A stretch of 64,000 bases of DNA, taken from contig JAWCQZ010000001.1 of the NCBI GenBank assembly GCA_038869515.1, positions 215,079 through 279,078 on the forward strand, in the 5' to 3' direction. Source of the DNA: JAWCQZ01 sp038869515 [NCBI: Halobacteria archaeon]. GTDB taxonomy: Archaea > Halobacteriota > Syntropharchaeia > JACQPP01. Positions within the stretch are counted from its first letter, which is position 1. Every line of letters starts with the position of its first letter. Positions 1 to 8,727 of the stretch are shown here, piece by piece. The translations under genes were made by a program, and so were the position numbers. A model generated the notes under the pieces. The model did not search any database, was not told where the DNA came from, and saw only the letters and a program-made list of their open reading frames with translations.

Positions 1-127
1 CCCGGGGGTCTATACTCGCAGAACCCGCCCCGAGCGAAGCGAGGGGCGGGTTCTGCGCCCCGCGCCCGTCGTCATATCGCGAGCGGGCGCGGAGGGCAGG
101 GTTCCGCGCCATCATTTCCTTGCGCAA
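1..127. repeat. 127-bp exact direct repeat, copy 1 (family A, 3' part)
   Basis: Bases 1-127 recur without mismatch at 1804-1930. The unit contains a hairpin at 21-53 (arms GAACCCGCCCC and GGGGCGGGTTC), a second inverted repeat around 61-92 (arms CGCCCG and CGGGCG), and ends in TTCCTTGCGCAA. The copy begins at the window edge, so its 5' extent is unknown. It lies downstream of the 3' end of the minus-strand zinc-ribbon gene. No protein is credible inside it. Confidence 0.9.
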
Positions 128-153
128 CAAGCGCGAGTGGAGCTGCGACAAGG

Positions 154-495
154 TCAGGTTCGTTTTCGGTTGTAGGTCAGGCTCCCTTTCCCCAGATGGG
201 TCGCGTAGACGCACTGCCGGAAGCACCTGTCGCAGGTCCACCCTTTGTCGATGGGGAACTTCAGCCCCAGGTTGTTGTAGTTGCACCGGAAGAGCCCCCG
301 CTCCTCGTCCACGTGCCAGGGGACGTCCCACCCCACGGTCATCCCCCGCATCTGCTTCTCGGTGATGGCCCCCCGGACCAGGAAGGACTTGCACTTCTGG
401 CACTGGTAGACCGCCGCGTCGGTCCCCTCCTCCTTGATGCGGCGCAGGAACGAGAGGTCGGTCGCCTCGTTGCAGACGTAGCACATCTCCGCCAT
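154..495 (-). CDS. Zinc-ribbon protein of unknown function
   Basis: The 113-residue protein has four cysteine pairs or clusters: CYVC near residue 5, CQKC near residue 36, a single CNYN near 75 and CDRCFRQC near 93. This suggests two zinc ribbons or treble clefs. I do not recognise the family. The ATG at 495 was chosen because translation upstream of it reads low-complexity Gly/Arg, while the cysteine-rich domain starts directly at MAEMCYVC. It is transcribed divergently from the mvaD-like gene. There is no signal peptide or membrane segment, so a cytoplasmic, possibly nucleic-acid-binding role is inference only. Confidence 0.7.
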   Translation of the reverse strand: MAEMCYVCNEATDLSFLRRIKEEGTDAAVYQCQKCKSFLVRGAITEKQMRGMTVGWDVPWHVDEERGLFRCNYNNLGLKFPIDKGWTCDRCFRQCVYATHLGKGSLTYNRKRT

Positions 496-632
496 CGGGG
501 GACCGTGGGGGGGATCCCCCCTTTTGCTTTCCCCCAAAAGATGGACATGGCCGTCCCCCCTCCCGGTCCCCTCGACCTCCTCACCCCCTCCCCGCCCCAT
601 ACGCTTTTCAGGCCGGGGGCAGATCTCAGGCC

Positions 633-1601
633 ATGAGAAAGGCCACCGCCGTCGCCGGTTCCAACATCGCCCTGATCAAATACTGGGGAAACCGCGACCA
701 CCGGAAGCGTCTCCCGGCGAACCATTCCATCTCGCTGACCCTCCGGGAGCTCACCACCACGACCACCGTCTCCTTCCCGCCCGGGGCGGCCCGCGACGAG
801 GCGACCGTGGACGGAAAACCGCTATCCGGAACCTCCATGGAGCGGGTCCGGCATGTCCTCGACCCCCTCCGGAAGAGGGCGAAGGTCCGCGCCCGCGCCC
901 GGGTGGCGTCGCGGAACTCCTTCCCCGCCGGGGCGGGGCTCGCCTCCTCCGCCTCCGCCTTCGCGGCCCTCGCGGCGGCGGCGGCCGCGGCCCTCGGCCT
1001 CCACCTCCCGCCCCGGGAGCTCTCGGCCGCGGCCAGGCTCGGCTCCGGCTCGGCGGCCCGCTCGGTGTTCGGGGGGTTCGCGGAGCTGGGGACCGACGGG
1101 ACCGCGTGGCCCCTCGCCCCCCCGGGCCACTGGGACCTGCGGGACGTGGCGGTCGTCCTGTCGCGGGAGCACAAGGAGGTGGGCTCCACCGAGGGGCACC
1201 TCCGCGCCCGCTCCTCGCCACTCTACGCGGCGCGTTTGCGGTTCGTCGAGCACGCGCTCCCGGAGGCGAGGGCGGCCGTCCTGGCCCGCGACTTCCCCGC
1301 CGTCGCCCGCCTCGCGGAGGCGGACGCCCTCGCGATGCACTCGGTCATGGCGACCTCCGAGCCGCCGGTGGTCTACTGGAGCCGCGACACCCTGCGGCTC
1401 CTCGAAGCGGTCGAGGAGTGGAGACGGAACGGGCTCCCCTGCGCCTACACCCTCGACGCGGGGCCCAACGTCCACATCCTCGCACCGGGCGGCAGCGCGG
1501 CGCGGGTGGCGGCGCGGGTGCGGAGCGCGGTCCCGGGGGCCGACGTCCGGGTCTGCCGGCCGGGGCCCGGGGTCCGGCTCTCCCGGAGCCACCTCTTTTG
1601 A
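633..1601 (+). CDS. mvaD: Diphosphomevalonate decarboxylase family enzyme (GHMP kinase fold)
   Basis: This GHMP-superfamily enzyme of the mevalonate route phosphorylates and decarboxylates mevalonate (di)phosphate on the way to isopentenyl (di)phosphate, the precursor of archaeal lipids. The 322 residues match the usual family length. Visible motifs are SNIALIKYWG (residues 10-19, substrate-binding lysine), the GHMP phosphate loop FPAGAGLASSASAF (97-110), GSGSAARSVFGGF (137-149) and DAGPNVHIL with the catalytic-type Asp at 275. Archaeal relatives include diphosphomevalonate decarboxylase, phosphomevalonate decarboxylase and mevalonate 3-kinase. The retained Asp and Lys favour a decarboxylase, but which phosphorylated mevalonate it uses cannot be told from sequence. 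A family A repeat follows 10 bp after the stop. Confidence 0.9.
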   Translation: MRKATAVAGSNIALIKYWGNRDHRKRLPANHSISLTLRELTTTTTVSFPPGAARDEATVDGKPLSGTSMERVRHVLDPLRKRAKVRARARVASRNSFPAGAGLASSASAFAALAAAAAAALGLHLPPRELSAAARLGSGSAARSVFGGFAELGTDGTAWPLAPPGHWDLRDVAVVLSREHKEVGSTEGHLRARSSPLYAARLRFVEHALPEARAAVLARDFPAVARLAEADALAMHSVMATSEPPVVYWSRDTLRLLEAVEEWRRNGLPCAYTLDAGPNVHILAPGGSAARVAARVRSAVPGADVRVCRPGPGVRLSRSHLF

Positions 1602-1610
1602 AGCAATGAG

Positions 1611-1930
1611 AACATAGGCCGCTTTCCGCGCGGGCGGAGCCCGCGCGGAAAGCGGCAGGTCCACCCCCGGGGCCCCCCTCCCGGCGACAGTATCGGAGGC
1701 CCGCGCCGGTCCCCTCGGGAACTCTCCCGTCCCGCCGGGACAACAGTGTCGTTACCGACGAATCGCAAACAAAGACCCCCGGGCCCCCCCGCCCGACGGG
1801 GTTCCCGGGGGTCTATACTCGCAGAACCCGCCCCGAGCGAAGCGAGGGGCGGGTTCTGCGCCCCGCGCCCGTCGTCATATCGCGAGCGGGCGCGGAGGGC
1901 AGGGTTCCGCGCCATCATTTCCTTGCGCAA
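1611..1930. repeat. Composite family A palindromic element between mvaD and the DUF835 gene
   Basis: The element starts AACATAGGC and carries a perfect 18-bp stem with a GGA loop at 1618-1656. It next holds, in inverse orientation, a family-B-like end (CTCCCGGCGACAG, 1679-1690). A unique stretch of about 105 bp follows, and the last part (1804-1930) is the exact 127-bp repeat also present at 1-127. A related copy lies at 30804-30975, where the 18-bp stem has two compensatory base-pair changes. This intergenic stretch of more than 300 bp holds no convincing gene. Confidence 0.85.
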
Positions 1931-1973
1931 AAAGTATATCGTGATGCGCGGGCCCACATCCCCCCTTCCGGGG

Positions 1974-2786
1974 ATGGAGACGATTCCAGAGACGGCGGGA
2001 GCGCATCGCCCCCCCTGGGGGCGGGGGGAGCCCGCCGCCCGCGGGGGGGCCGTCATCTGGGCGGGGGGGCTCTCCCCCGAGGAGAGGCGGGCCCACCAGG
2101 TCCTGACCGAGGCCCGGGAGGGGCTCGACACCGCCCGCCTCGCGGAGGCGACCGGGCTCCCCCGCCTGGACCTCTACCGCGTCCTGGAGAGGCTCCGGCT
2201 CCGGGGGCTGGTGGAGGCCTACCCGGGCTCGCCGGTCCTCTTCTACGCGGCCGAGGGGCGGCACCGGAGGCACCGGGCCGCCGAGGTGTGGAGCTCGCCG
2301 CCCCCCGCCCGGCCCCCGACCCCGGAGGTGCCGCAGCCAGCCCCCCCGGGTCCTCCCCGGGAGGCCTGCGGGACGGAGCCGGGCTCCCTCTACCTCGTCT
2401 GGGAGGCCCGCCCCCAGAGGAGCCTCGCCGCCTACCGGAGCCTGGTCCGGCGGGGGGCCCCCGGCCTCCTCGCTTCGCGGGCGCCGCCCCCCTCCGAGCC
2501 GGGGAGCCGCCTCTCCCTGGGCGAGACCGGCCCGCCCCCCCGGGTCGAGAGGCTCGACGAGGTCGTGAGGGCGGTCCGGCAGGCGGGCCCGGGGGCCGCG
2601 GTCCTCCTCGACGGCCTCGAGTACCTGGTCGCGAGGCACGGCTTCGAATCGGTCCTCCGCATGCTCTTCCGCCTGCGGGAGGTGGCGGCGGCCCAGGGCG
2701 CGACCCTGCTGGTCCCCGCGGACCCCCGGGCGCTGGAGCCCCGACAGAGGGCGCTGCTGGAGAGGGAGTCGAGAGTCCTCGGCTGA
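1974..2786 (+). CDS. Winged-helix regulator with C-terminal DUF835 domain
   Basis: The N-terminal third (about residues 28-80) reads as a winged helix-turn-helix: a LSPEERRAHQVL helix, then LDTARLAEATGLPRLDLYRVL and a wing. After a Pro-rich linker, the C-terminal half from about residue 130 has the DUF835 pattern: SLYLVWEA, a GAPGLLASR turn, VLLDGLEYLVARHGF and LLVPADP. DUF835 is common in Thermoplasmata and methanogens, often fused to sensor or DNA-binding domains; its ligand is unknown. The ATG at 1974 is preferred over ATG 1944 because the A/T stretch AAAAAGTATATC (1929-1940) would be its TATA box. The gene directly follows a family A repeat. Confidence 0.75.
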   Translation: METIPETAGAHRPPWGRGEPAARGGAVIWAGGLSPEERRAHQVLTEAREGLDTARLAEATGLPRLDLYRVLERLRLRGLVEAYPGSPVLFYAAEGRHRRHRAAEVWSSPPPARPPTPEVPQPAPPGPPREACGTEPGSLYLVWEARPQRSLAAYRSLVRRGAPGLLASRAPPPSEPGSRLSLGETGPPPRVERLDEVVRAVRQAGPGAAVLLDGLEYLVARHGFESVLRMLFRLREVAAAQGATLLVPADPRALEPRQRALLERESRVLG

Positions 2787-2814
2787 TTTAAGGGCGGGCC
2801 GCCTCCTGTCTCCC

Positions 2815-3600
2815 ATGGCCCCGGCCCCCCGGCGCCGCCCGACCCTTCCGCGCTCCCCCGTCCTCCGCCGGACCCTCTTCCTGGGAGTCGCCTTCCTCGC
2901 CCTCGAGGCGGCGGCCTTCCCCCTGAAGGGGCGGGTCGTGGGCCCGGGCCTCGAGGCCGCCGACCTGGTCTCACTCGGGGCGGGCCTCCCCCTCCTCGCC
3001 CTCCTCTACTACCGGCTCTACAGGGCCCTCAAGCCCGCGTTCCCCCTCCCCCCCGCCCTGAAGTGGCTCGCCCTCCTCTCCTTCGCCCTCTTCTTCACCG
3101 GCTTCGGCATCCACGCCGCGGCCAACGACGTCCACAACGCGATGGACCGGCTCCTCGGCTTCGCGAAGGGCCACGGCCACGAGCTGCCCGAGCCGGTCGC
3201 GGGCTACTCCACGGCCCACTTCTACGACGAGGTCCTCGGCCACAAGATGGCCTACGCGGGCCTGGCGGGGCTCTTCGCCGCGGGCCTCTGGCTCCAGTTC
3301 CTGCGCCCCCAGAAACTCGACCCCGACGAGGCGCGCGGAGTGTGGCTACTGGCGCCGGTTTTCGGCTTCGGGTTCGCCTTCATCCTCCTGGAGGGACAGA
3401 CCGCCCTGGAGGGGCTCGTTGTCGCGCTCTTCGGCCCCCCCGCCCTCTGGGAGGCGCAGCGGAGGTCCCGCGAGCCCTGGTCGCGGCTCCCCCTGGCCGC
3501 CCTCTCCTTCGGGGCCCTCCTCTGGATGGCGCTCTTCCTCCTGGCGTGGCGCCTCTGGTTCGGGGGGTTCGCGGAGCCGAGCGTTGTGTGGGGGATTTAG
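2815..3600 (+). CDS. Polytopic membrane protein with conserved-looking His/Asp motifs
   Basis: The 261-residue protein has about six hydrophobic segments (near residues 20-36, 50-68, 82-100, 146-162, 178-206 and 228-248). Between them lie GIHAAANDVHNAMD (98-111) and HFYDEVLGHKMAY (135-147). Clustered His, Asp and Glu residues at membrane borders resemble the arrangement in membrane metal-dependent hydrolases, but I cannot assign a family. Its stop codon overlaps the stop of the convergent pelA gene (3597-3600). It starts 28 bp after the DUF835 regulator and may be co-transcribed with it. Confidence 0.7.
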   Translation: MAPAPRRRPTLPRSPVLRRTLFLGVAFLALEAAAFPLKGRVVGPGLEAADLVSLGAGLPLLALLYYRLYRALKPAFPLPPALKWLALLSFALFFTGFGIHAAANDVHNAMDRLLGFAKGHGHELPEPVAGYSTAHFYDEVLGHKMAYAGLAGLFAAGLWLQFLRPQKLDPDEARGVWLLAPVFGFGFAFILLEGQTALEGLVVALFGPPALWEAQRRSREPWSRLPLAALSFGALLWMALFLLAWRLWFGGFAEPSVVWGI

Positions 3601-4628
3601 ACCGAGAACCGCAGCAGGGCCGCGATTCCTCCGAGGCCCTTCAGTCGCTTCCCGGGCTCCGCCTCGCCGCTGAAGACCGTCACCCTCCCCCCCGCCTTCT
3701 CGACCGCCTCCATCAGCCCCTCCCTTCCCCGGACCGCGTCGTCGGCCACGAGCAGGCTCTCCACCGCCCCCCGGGCCGCGGCGGCCTCCACCGGGGCCGC
3801 GCCGTAGACCGCGCGCCGCGACTCGCGGGCGATGTCGGTGAGGAGGGCGTCGATGAGTTTCGCCTCCTCCGCGAGGCGGTGGACCTTCACCACCCGCTCC
3901 ACCGCCCCGGTCCGGAGAAGCTCGTTGAATCCGGTGGGGCCCGCGGAGCGGCAGGTGGCGGCCACCGCCCTGGCGGCCACCGCGGGGTGGCGCTCTCTCA
4001 GGCGGGCCAGGAGGTCCTCCTTGGCGAAGCCGGGACCGGCGAGCACGATGGTCTCCGCCCTCTCCCGCCCGAGGAACTCCGCGACCTGCCGGAAGAACTC
4101 GCCGCGCAGGGAGTCGCGGCCCGGCCCCTTCCCGTAGCCCATCTCCACCGTGAACTTCTCCTCGACCCCCCACGCCCGCAACTCCCCGGCCACCGCGAGC
4201 CCCTCCTCGAGGGTGACGAGGAGGACCGAGGCCCGCGGGCCCTCCAGGGCTGAGGCGAGCCGGTCGAGGTGGTGACTCCGCCACTCCTTCTCGATTTCCA
4301 CCTCGTCGAAGGGGGCGACCGTCAGGGTGTGGTGGCCCCCCGAGACCCCCTCGGGCCGCGGCTCGACGATTTTTCCCGGAATCCGGAGGAGGGTCGCCGA
4401 GGGGTGGAACTCCGTCCCTTCCGCCTCCAGCGAGATGCGGACCGGCAAGCGGTCGGCCGTGGCGCGCGCCCGGTCGGCCCCGGGGGCGGGAGAGCGGCGG
4501 GTGGTCCACCCCGAGACCCGGTCTCCCGGCTCCACCAGGTGGCGCAGGTGGTAGAGGTCGTCGCCGCTCTCCGGCACGAGGCGGAGGGGGCCCCGCCCCC
4601 TGCGGAGGCGGCGGAAGACGAGGCGCAT
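3597..4628 (-). CDS. pelA: aPelota, mRNA surveillance and ribosome rescue factor
   Basis: This is the archaeal Pelota/Dom34 homologue, which binds stalled ribosomes with aEF1A/ABCE1 and promotes subunit splitting. The 343 residues match the family length. Seen are the Sm-like N-terminal domain (GDDLYHLRHLVEPGD, ...RISLEAEGTEFHPSATLLRIPG), the central domain with ASVLLVTLEEGLAVAGEL and VEMGYGKG, and the L7Ae-like C-terminal domain with VESLLVADDAVRGRE. The start at 4628 gives the standard N-terminus MRLVFRRL. It is divergent from the HD hydrolase, with 50 bp between the two starts. Confidence 0.95.
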   Translation of the reverse strand: MRLVFRRLRRGRGPLRLVPESGDDLYHLRHLVEPGDRVSGWTTRRSPAPGADRARATADRLPVRISLEAEGTEFHPSATLLRIPGKIVEPRPEGVSGGHHTLTVAPFDEVEIEKEWRSHHLDRLASALEGPRASVLLVTLEEGLAVAGELRAWGVEEKFTVEMGYGKGPGRDSLRGEFFRQVAEFLGRERAETIVLAGPGFAKEDLLARLRERHPAVAARAVAATCRSAGPTGFNELLRTGAVERVVKVHRLAEEAKLIDALLTDIARESRRAVYGAAPVEAAAARGAVESLLVADDAVRGREGLMEAVEKAGGRVTVFSGEAEPGKRLKGLGGIAALLRFSV

Positions 4629-4678
4629 GTCGAGGGTTCTCCGTCAAGAAGAAGAACCGGGCGGCCCAGGGGGAGGTC

Positions 4679-5818
4679 ATGAAGGACGAGGCCGCCTCGA
4701 TTCGCGACCCCCTCTACGGCTACATCCGGGTGGACCCCCTGCTCCGGGAGCTGCTCGACACCCCCGCCCTCCAGCGGCTCCGGCGCATCCGGCAACTCGG
4801 CTTCGCCCACCTCGTCTACCCGGGCGCCAACCACACGCGGTTCGAGCACGCCCTCGGGGCGAGCCACCTCGCCTCCCTCTTCCCCCTCGGGCGGAGGGAG
4901 CACCTCCGGGAGGAGTTCCGGGTCGCGGCCCTCCTCCACGACGCCGGCCACGGGCCCTACTCCCACGCGAGCGAGGGGGTCTTCCTCCGGTGGACCGGCC
5001 GGAGCCACGAGGAGGTTCCCCCCGGGCCCGGGGTGGAGGAGGCCCTGGAGGCCCGCGGCCTCTCACCCGGGGCGGTGCGGAGCCACCTCCGGGGCCGGAC
5101 CCCCCTCGGCCGCGCCCTCTCGAGCGAACTGGACGTGGACCGGATGGACTACCTGGTGCGGGACGCCTACTACACCGGCGTCTCCTTCGGCCGCGCCGAC
5201 GTCGCCCGCCTCCTCGGGGAGATGGGGTGGGAGGGGCCCCGCCTCTACGTCCGGGAGTCGGGCCTCCGCGCCGCCGAATCGCTGCTGGTCGCCCGCCTCC
5301 TGATGTATCCGACGGTCTATCTGCACCACGTCTGCCGCATCGCCGAGGCGATGTTCTGCGCGGGGCTGGAGGCGCTCCTCGAGGCGGGGGCCGACCCGGA
5401 GGCCCTCCGCCGGATGGACGACGGCGAGGCCCGGGCGGCGCTGCGCCGGGCGGGCGGGGTCGCCGCCGAAATGGCCGAGCGGCTCGACGGGCGCCGCCTC
5501 TACAAGCGCGCCCTCTGGCTTCCCCGGGCCGGCCTGCCCGCCCGCCTGCCGGCCCCGGCCCGGCTCAGGCGCGAGGTGGCGGAGGAGGCGGGCGTGGAGG
5601 AGTCGCGGGTCCTGGTGGACCTCCCCGCCCCGGAGCCCCCCCTCGGGGCCTTTCTCGTAAAGGTCGGCACCTCGCTGCGGAGCCTGCGGCGCGCCTCCCC
5701 CGTCGCCGCCGCCCTCGACCGCGCCCACCGGGAGGCGGCCCGGGCGGGGGTCTACGCGCCCCCCGAGGCGCGGGAGCGGGTCGCGCGGGCGGCGCGGCGG
5801 GTCCTGGCGGCCCGGTAG
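4679..5818 (+). CDS. HD-domain phosphohydrolase (SAMHD1/dGTPase-like)
   Basis: This metal-dependent phosphohydrolase shows the HD signature of the dNTPase/SAMHD1 group: H57 in FEHALGASH, H87-D88 in LLHDAGHGPYSH, and the downstream Asp in SELDVDRMDYLVRD near residue 152. The opening IRDPLYGYIRVDPLLREL and LQRLRRIRQLGFAHLVYPGA (residues 31-50) are typical of archaeal and bacterial members. Related enzymes remove triphosphate from dNTPs, though many archaeal members have no tested substrate. At 379 residues the length is normal. A GGAGGTC ribosome-binding site precedes the ATG. The gene converges on the surface-protein gene. Confidence 0.88.
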   Translation: MKDEAASIRDPLYGYIRVDPLLRELLDTPALQRLRRIRQLGFAHLVYPGANHTRFEHALGASHLASLFPLGRREHLREEFRVAALLHDAGHGPYSHASEGVFLRWTGRSHEEVPPGPGVEEALEARGLSPGAVRSHLRGRTPLGRALSSELDVDRMDYLVRDAYYTGVSFGRADVARLLGEMGWEGPRLYVRESGLRAAESLLVARLLMYPTVYLHHVCRIAEAMFCAGLEALLEAGADPEALRRMDDGEARAALRRAGGVAAEMAERLDGRRLYKRALWLPRAGLPARLPAPARLRREVAEEAGVEESRVLVDLPAPEPPLGAFLVKVGTSLRSLRRASPVAAALDRAHREAARAGVYAPPEARERVARAARRVLAAR

Positions 5819-5837
5819 CTCCCGCTCGGGGGCGTGA

Positions 5838-5880
5838 ATATAAAAAAAGGAGAAAAAAACCGGGGGTCGTCCCCCGGCTC
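5838..5880 (-). terminator. Hairpin plus T-tract terminator of the surface-protein gene
   Basis: On the minus strand, just after the surface-protein stop, a stem CCGGGGG/CCCCCGG is followed by two runs of seven T separated by CTCC. This is a strong candidate for transcription termination of a highly expressed gene. The HD gene converges on it from the other side. Confidence 0.75.
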
Positions 5881-5883
5881 CCT

Positions 5884-8727
5884 TTACCGGTTGCGCCGGC
5901 TGACCAGGTAGGCCACGGCGAGCAATCCAGCAACGGCAAACACCGCTTCGAAGCCCGGCGAGGGCTTGGGCGTGGCCGGGGCGGGCGTCGCCGCTCCGGT
6001 CGGGGCGGGCGTCGCCGCTCCGGTCGGGGCGGGGGTGGCCGCGGGGGCCTGTCCCACACCGATGGTCACGCTTCCGTTCGCCTTGGCCGCGCCGCGAGCC
6101 GCCTCAACGGTCACCGTGTAGGAACCGTCGGCCGAGGCCGAGAAGTTCCCCATGACGTCCCACATGCCCTTGGCGGGCACGTCGCCGGACGTCTTCTCCC
6201 AGGTGACGGTCGCTCCCGCCGACGGGTTCACCGTCGAGGAGAGGGTCGTGCCTGTGCACGCCTCGTCGCCCGAGTTGCTGACGGTGGCCGTGAGGGTCGC
6301 CTTCTCGTCCTTCTCGACTTGCGCCTTGGAGGACTTGACGGCGACGCTCAGCGCGCAGGGGCTGCCCGCGATGACGCTGCAGGTGACGGTGTCCGTCTGG
6401 CCCTTCAGGTCGTCCGCGGTCACGGTGTAGGTGCCGATGTCCGCTCCGATGGTCCCCGCCGTGAAGGTGGCAGTGAATGTGCCGTTCTTCACGGAGGTCG
6501 TCACGGGCGCGAGTTCCTTGGGCCCGACGGCCTTCACGATGACCGTGGTGCCGTCCTGCCGGTTGCTCGTCCCCGTCACGTTGAGGTCGGCGCCGCTGAC
6601 GGTGCTCGCGCAGGCGTTCAGTTTGATGGTCGGGTTGACCACCTTGAACTGGACCTGCCTGAAGACCTTCTGGTCGTCCGAGCCCGCCTTGGTTCGGGCG
6701 TTGTCGTCCAGGATGGACCGGATCTGGCTGCCCACCTTGTTGGACAGCGCGCTGTTCGCCACTGGAGTGTCGTCGGTGCAGGCCAGGTTCGGGTTCTCCG
6801 TCGTCTTGATCGGGTCCCGGTCCTGGTCGCCGTCGTCAACCGCCGACTGCTTGTTGTCCGAGTAGTGCCCGTCCCGGCCCAGAGACTGAACCACGAGGGT
6901 GAAGTCTCCGGCCCGGTCGGTGACCTCCTTGCCGAACTCCTTGTCGAAGGCGAACCCCGTCTCCTCGGAGGAGACGGAGATTTTCTCCGAGCGGCAGCGG
7001 CCGTCGGAGGTGGTCGCCTTCTCGTTGAAGATCCAGGCAAAGACCACGTTGCCTCGGGCGCCGGGGGCCGTTCCGGTCACCCTGAACTTGTCGTTCAGGG
7101 CGACGGACTGGCCCGCCTTGGGCGAGGTCACGTCGACGGTCTGGTCCTTCATGGAGATGGACCAGGAGGCGTCGGGGGCCTTCTTGAAGGACTTGTCGCA
7201 GTTGGCGTTGATTTGCGCGGCCTGCTTGTTGCAGATGCCGTCCTTGGTGTCCACCTTGTTCGCCTTCGCCATGCCGTTGGTGCAGGTGTCGGTCGTGTCC
7301 GAAATCGTCTGGGGGCAGACCCAGACGTCGACGTTGACGCTTCCCTCCGAGAAGGTCGAGGTCGAAGTCTCGTCCCACGTGTAGGTGAAGGTCCCGTCGG
7401 TCTTGCGGTCGCTCACAGCCTCGAACCTGTTGTTGATGGCGATGAAGATGCTGACGCCCGCGCTGGCGGTCCCGGTGATCTCGACCTTCTGGCCGAGCCA
7501 GGCCTGGGTCTTCGAGGTCTTGACGGTCGCGGAGACCGGCTGGACCTGGATGGACACAGACTTCTCCTGGGGGTTGCCGGCGGCGATGTCGCGCTGCCGC
7601 GCGGCCGCCAGTTCGTAGGTGCCGTCGGTGGTGAAGTTCACGTTCACACCGAAGTCCCCCGTGCTGGAGGCGTTCAAGCAGATGACGGCGCGTGCGAGGG
7701 CCTGCTGCGCACCGATTGTGGTCGCAGGCAGGCCGGTGTTGGTCGGGTTGTAGGCGTTGAGGCAGGTCGAGTTGTTGTTGTTGCTCAGGGCGGTCGTCTG
7801 GCTCAGCATGCCGCCGAACACGTCGCTGCCCGTCTCGAAGGAACTCGCCGACAGGTTGGTGAAGGACGACTGGTTCCCGGACGAGAGCCGGATGCGCACG
7901 GTCTCGAAGGGCGAGGTCTTGCCGCTCACCGTGATCGCCTCGTTGATGGCCCCCGTTGTCTTGGAGGCGGTGAACGAGGAGATGCCCGGGTTGAGGACGG
8001 TCAAGGTGACCTCCGGGCCGGTCGCGTCAAGCAGGTTGCACGACGCGTTGGCGATGGTCGAGACGCTCGCCTTGTAGGTGCCTGCGGGGAAGTTGTTGAT
8101 GTTCAGGACGATGTTGGCTTGCCCGGTGCCCGTGGTGGCCCCGTCGTGGGCGCGGGTCACGTTGAGGACCCGGGGGAAGCCCGGAGCCTGGACCCCGTCC
8201 TTCTTCAGGTTCAGGTTGACCTCGCACATCGGACCAATCAGGCCGCTGGGGGTTCCGGTAGAGTTGTTCAAGAGGTGCATGTTGGTGGTGGCCTTGAAGT
8301 TGATCGAGTCGCCCGAGGCGATGGACGTGATTGACCTGCCCGGGTAGGCCACATTGGTCGTCTCGATGGACGCGGTCAGCACGGGGTTGACCGCGGTGAC
8401 GGTGTTGGCTTGGCCGTGGCCGGCGGGGGTCGTGCACTGGTAGTTGTACTGACCAGCGACGAGCCCCTTCCCGGCGGTGTCGAAGTTCTGTCCCACGGTG
8501 ATGGAACCGACCCCCTGGGTCGCCGAGTTGGCGATGCCGGTGATGGAACCTGCCGTGCACTGAACGTTCGCGTTGTTGTCAACCCGGAAGAAGGCAAAGT
8601 CGATGTCCGACTCACCAATGACGAAAGTGCCGTTAGTGGTTGTGTTGTCAACATAACGCGCCTCCGCAGCACCCGTGAGGGCGACCGCCAGAAGCGCGAG
8701 GATTGCTCCCTTCACTATTGTTTTCAT
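5884..8727 (-). CDS. Secreted PGF-CTERM surface protein (S-layer-like)
   Basis: The 947-residue protein starts with a signal peptide (MKTIVKGAILALLAVALTGA, cleavage near AEA). It then runs as a Thr/Asn/Ser-rich chain of what look like repeated beta-sandwich modules with paired cysteines. It ends in a Thr-Pro-Ala spacer built on a short tandem repeat (TPAPTGAA), then SPGFEAVFAVAGLLAVAYL and an Arg-rich tail. That ending is the PGF-CTERM tripartite signal, which archaeosortase A processes and which is replaced by a lipid anchor in haloarchaea. Codon and base use is visibly less GC-biased than in its neighbours, as is common for very highly expressed proteins. It has an AGGAGGG ribosome-binding site, a structured leader and a strong terminator. 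An S-layer or major surface glycoprotein role is inference; no archaeosortase lies in the window. Confidence 0.85.
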   Translation of the reverse strand: MKTIVKGAILALLAVALTGAAEARYVDNTTTNGTFVIGESDIDFAFFRVDNNANVQCTAGSITGIANSATQGVGSITVGQNFDTAGKGLVAGQYNYQCTTPAGHGQANTVTAVNPVLTASIETTNVAYPGRSITSIASGDSINFKATTNMHLLNNSTGTPSGLIGPMCEVNLNLKKDGVQAPGFPRVLNVTRAHDGATTGTGQANIVLNINNFPAGTYKASVSTIANASCNLLDATGPEVTLTVLNPGISSFTASKTTGAINEAITVSGKTSPFETVRIRLSSGNQSSFTNLSASSFETGSDVFGGMLSQTTALSNNNNSTCLNAYNPTNTGLPATTIGAQQALARAVICLNASSTGDFGVNVNFTTDGTYELAAARQRDIAAGNPQEKSVSIQVQPVSATVKTSKTQAWLGQKVEITGTASAGVSIFIAINNRFEAVSDRKTDGTFTYTWDETSTSTFSEGSVNVDVWVCPQTISDTTDTCTNGMAKANKVDTKDGICNKQAAQINANCDKSFKKAPDASWSISMKDQTVDVTSPKAGQSVALNDKFRVTGTAPGARGNVVFAWIFNEKATTSDGRCRSEKISVSSEETGFAFDKEFGKEVTDRAGDFTLVVQSLGRDGHYSDNKQSAVDDGDQDRDPIKTTENPNLACTDDTPVANSALSNKVGSQIRSILDDNARTKAGSDDQKVFRQVQFKVVNPTIKLNACASTVSGADLNVTGTSNRQDGTTVIVKAVGPKELAPVTTSVKNGTFTATFTAGTIGADIGTYTVTADDLKGQTDTVTCSVIAGSPCALSVAVKSSKAQVEKDEKATLTATVSNSGDEACTGTTLSSTVNPSAGATVTWEKTSGDVPAKGMWDVMGNFSASADGSYTVTVEAARGAAKANGSVTIGVGQAPAATPAPTGAATPAPTGAATPAPATPKPSPGFEAVFAVAGLLAVAYLVSRRNR

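Noticed and set aside
633-1601. Mevalonate 3-kinase rather than decarboxylase
   Set aside because: The Asp in DAGPN and the Lys in ALIKYWG are kept, which favours decarboxylation; sequence alone does not exclude the alternative.
5985-6045. Tandem 24-bp repeat as a CRISPR or separate repeat element
   Set aside because: It is the TPAPTGAA-coding spacer of the PGF-CTERM surface protein; no spacers or cas genes exist in the window.
4627-8334. A plus-strand frame of more than 1200 codons opposite the HD hydrolase and surface-protein genes
   Set aside because: Its Arg/Pro/Gly-rich product has no domain; it exists because high GC removes stop codons opposite real genes.
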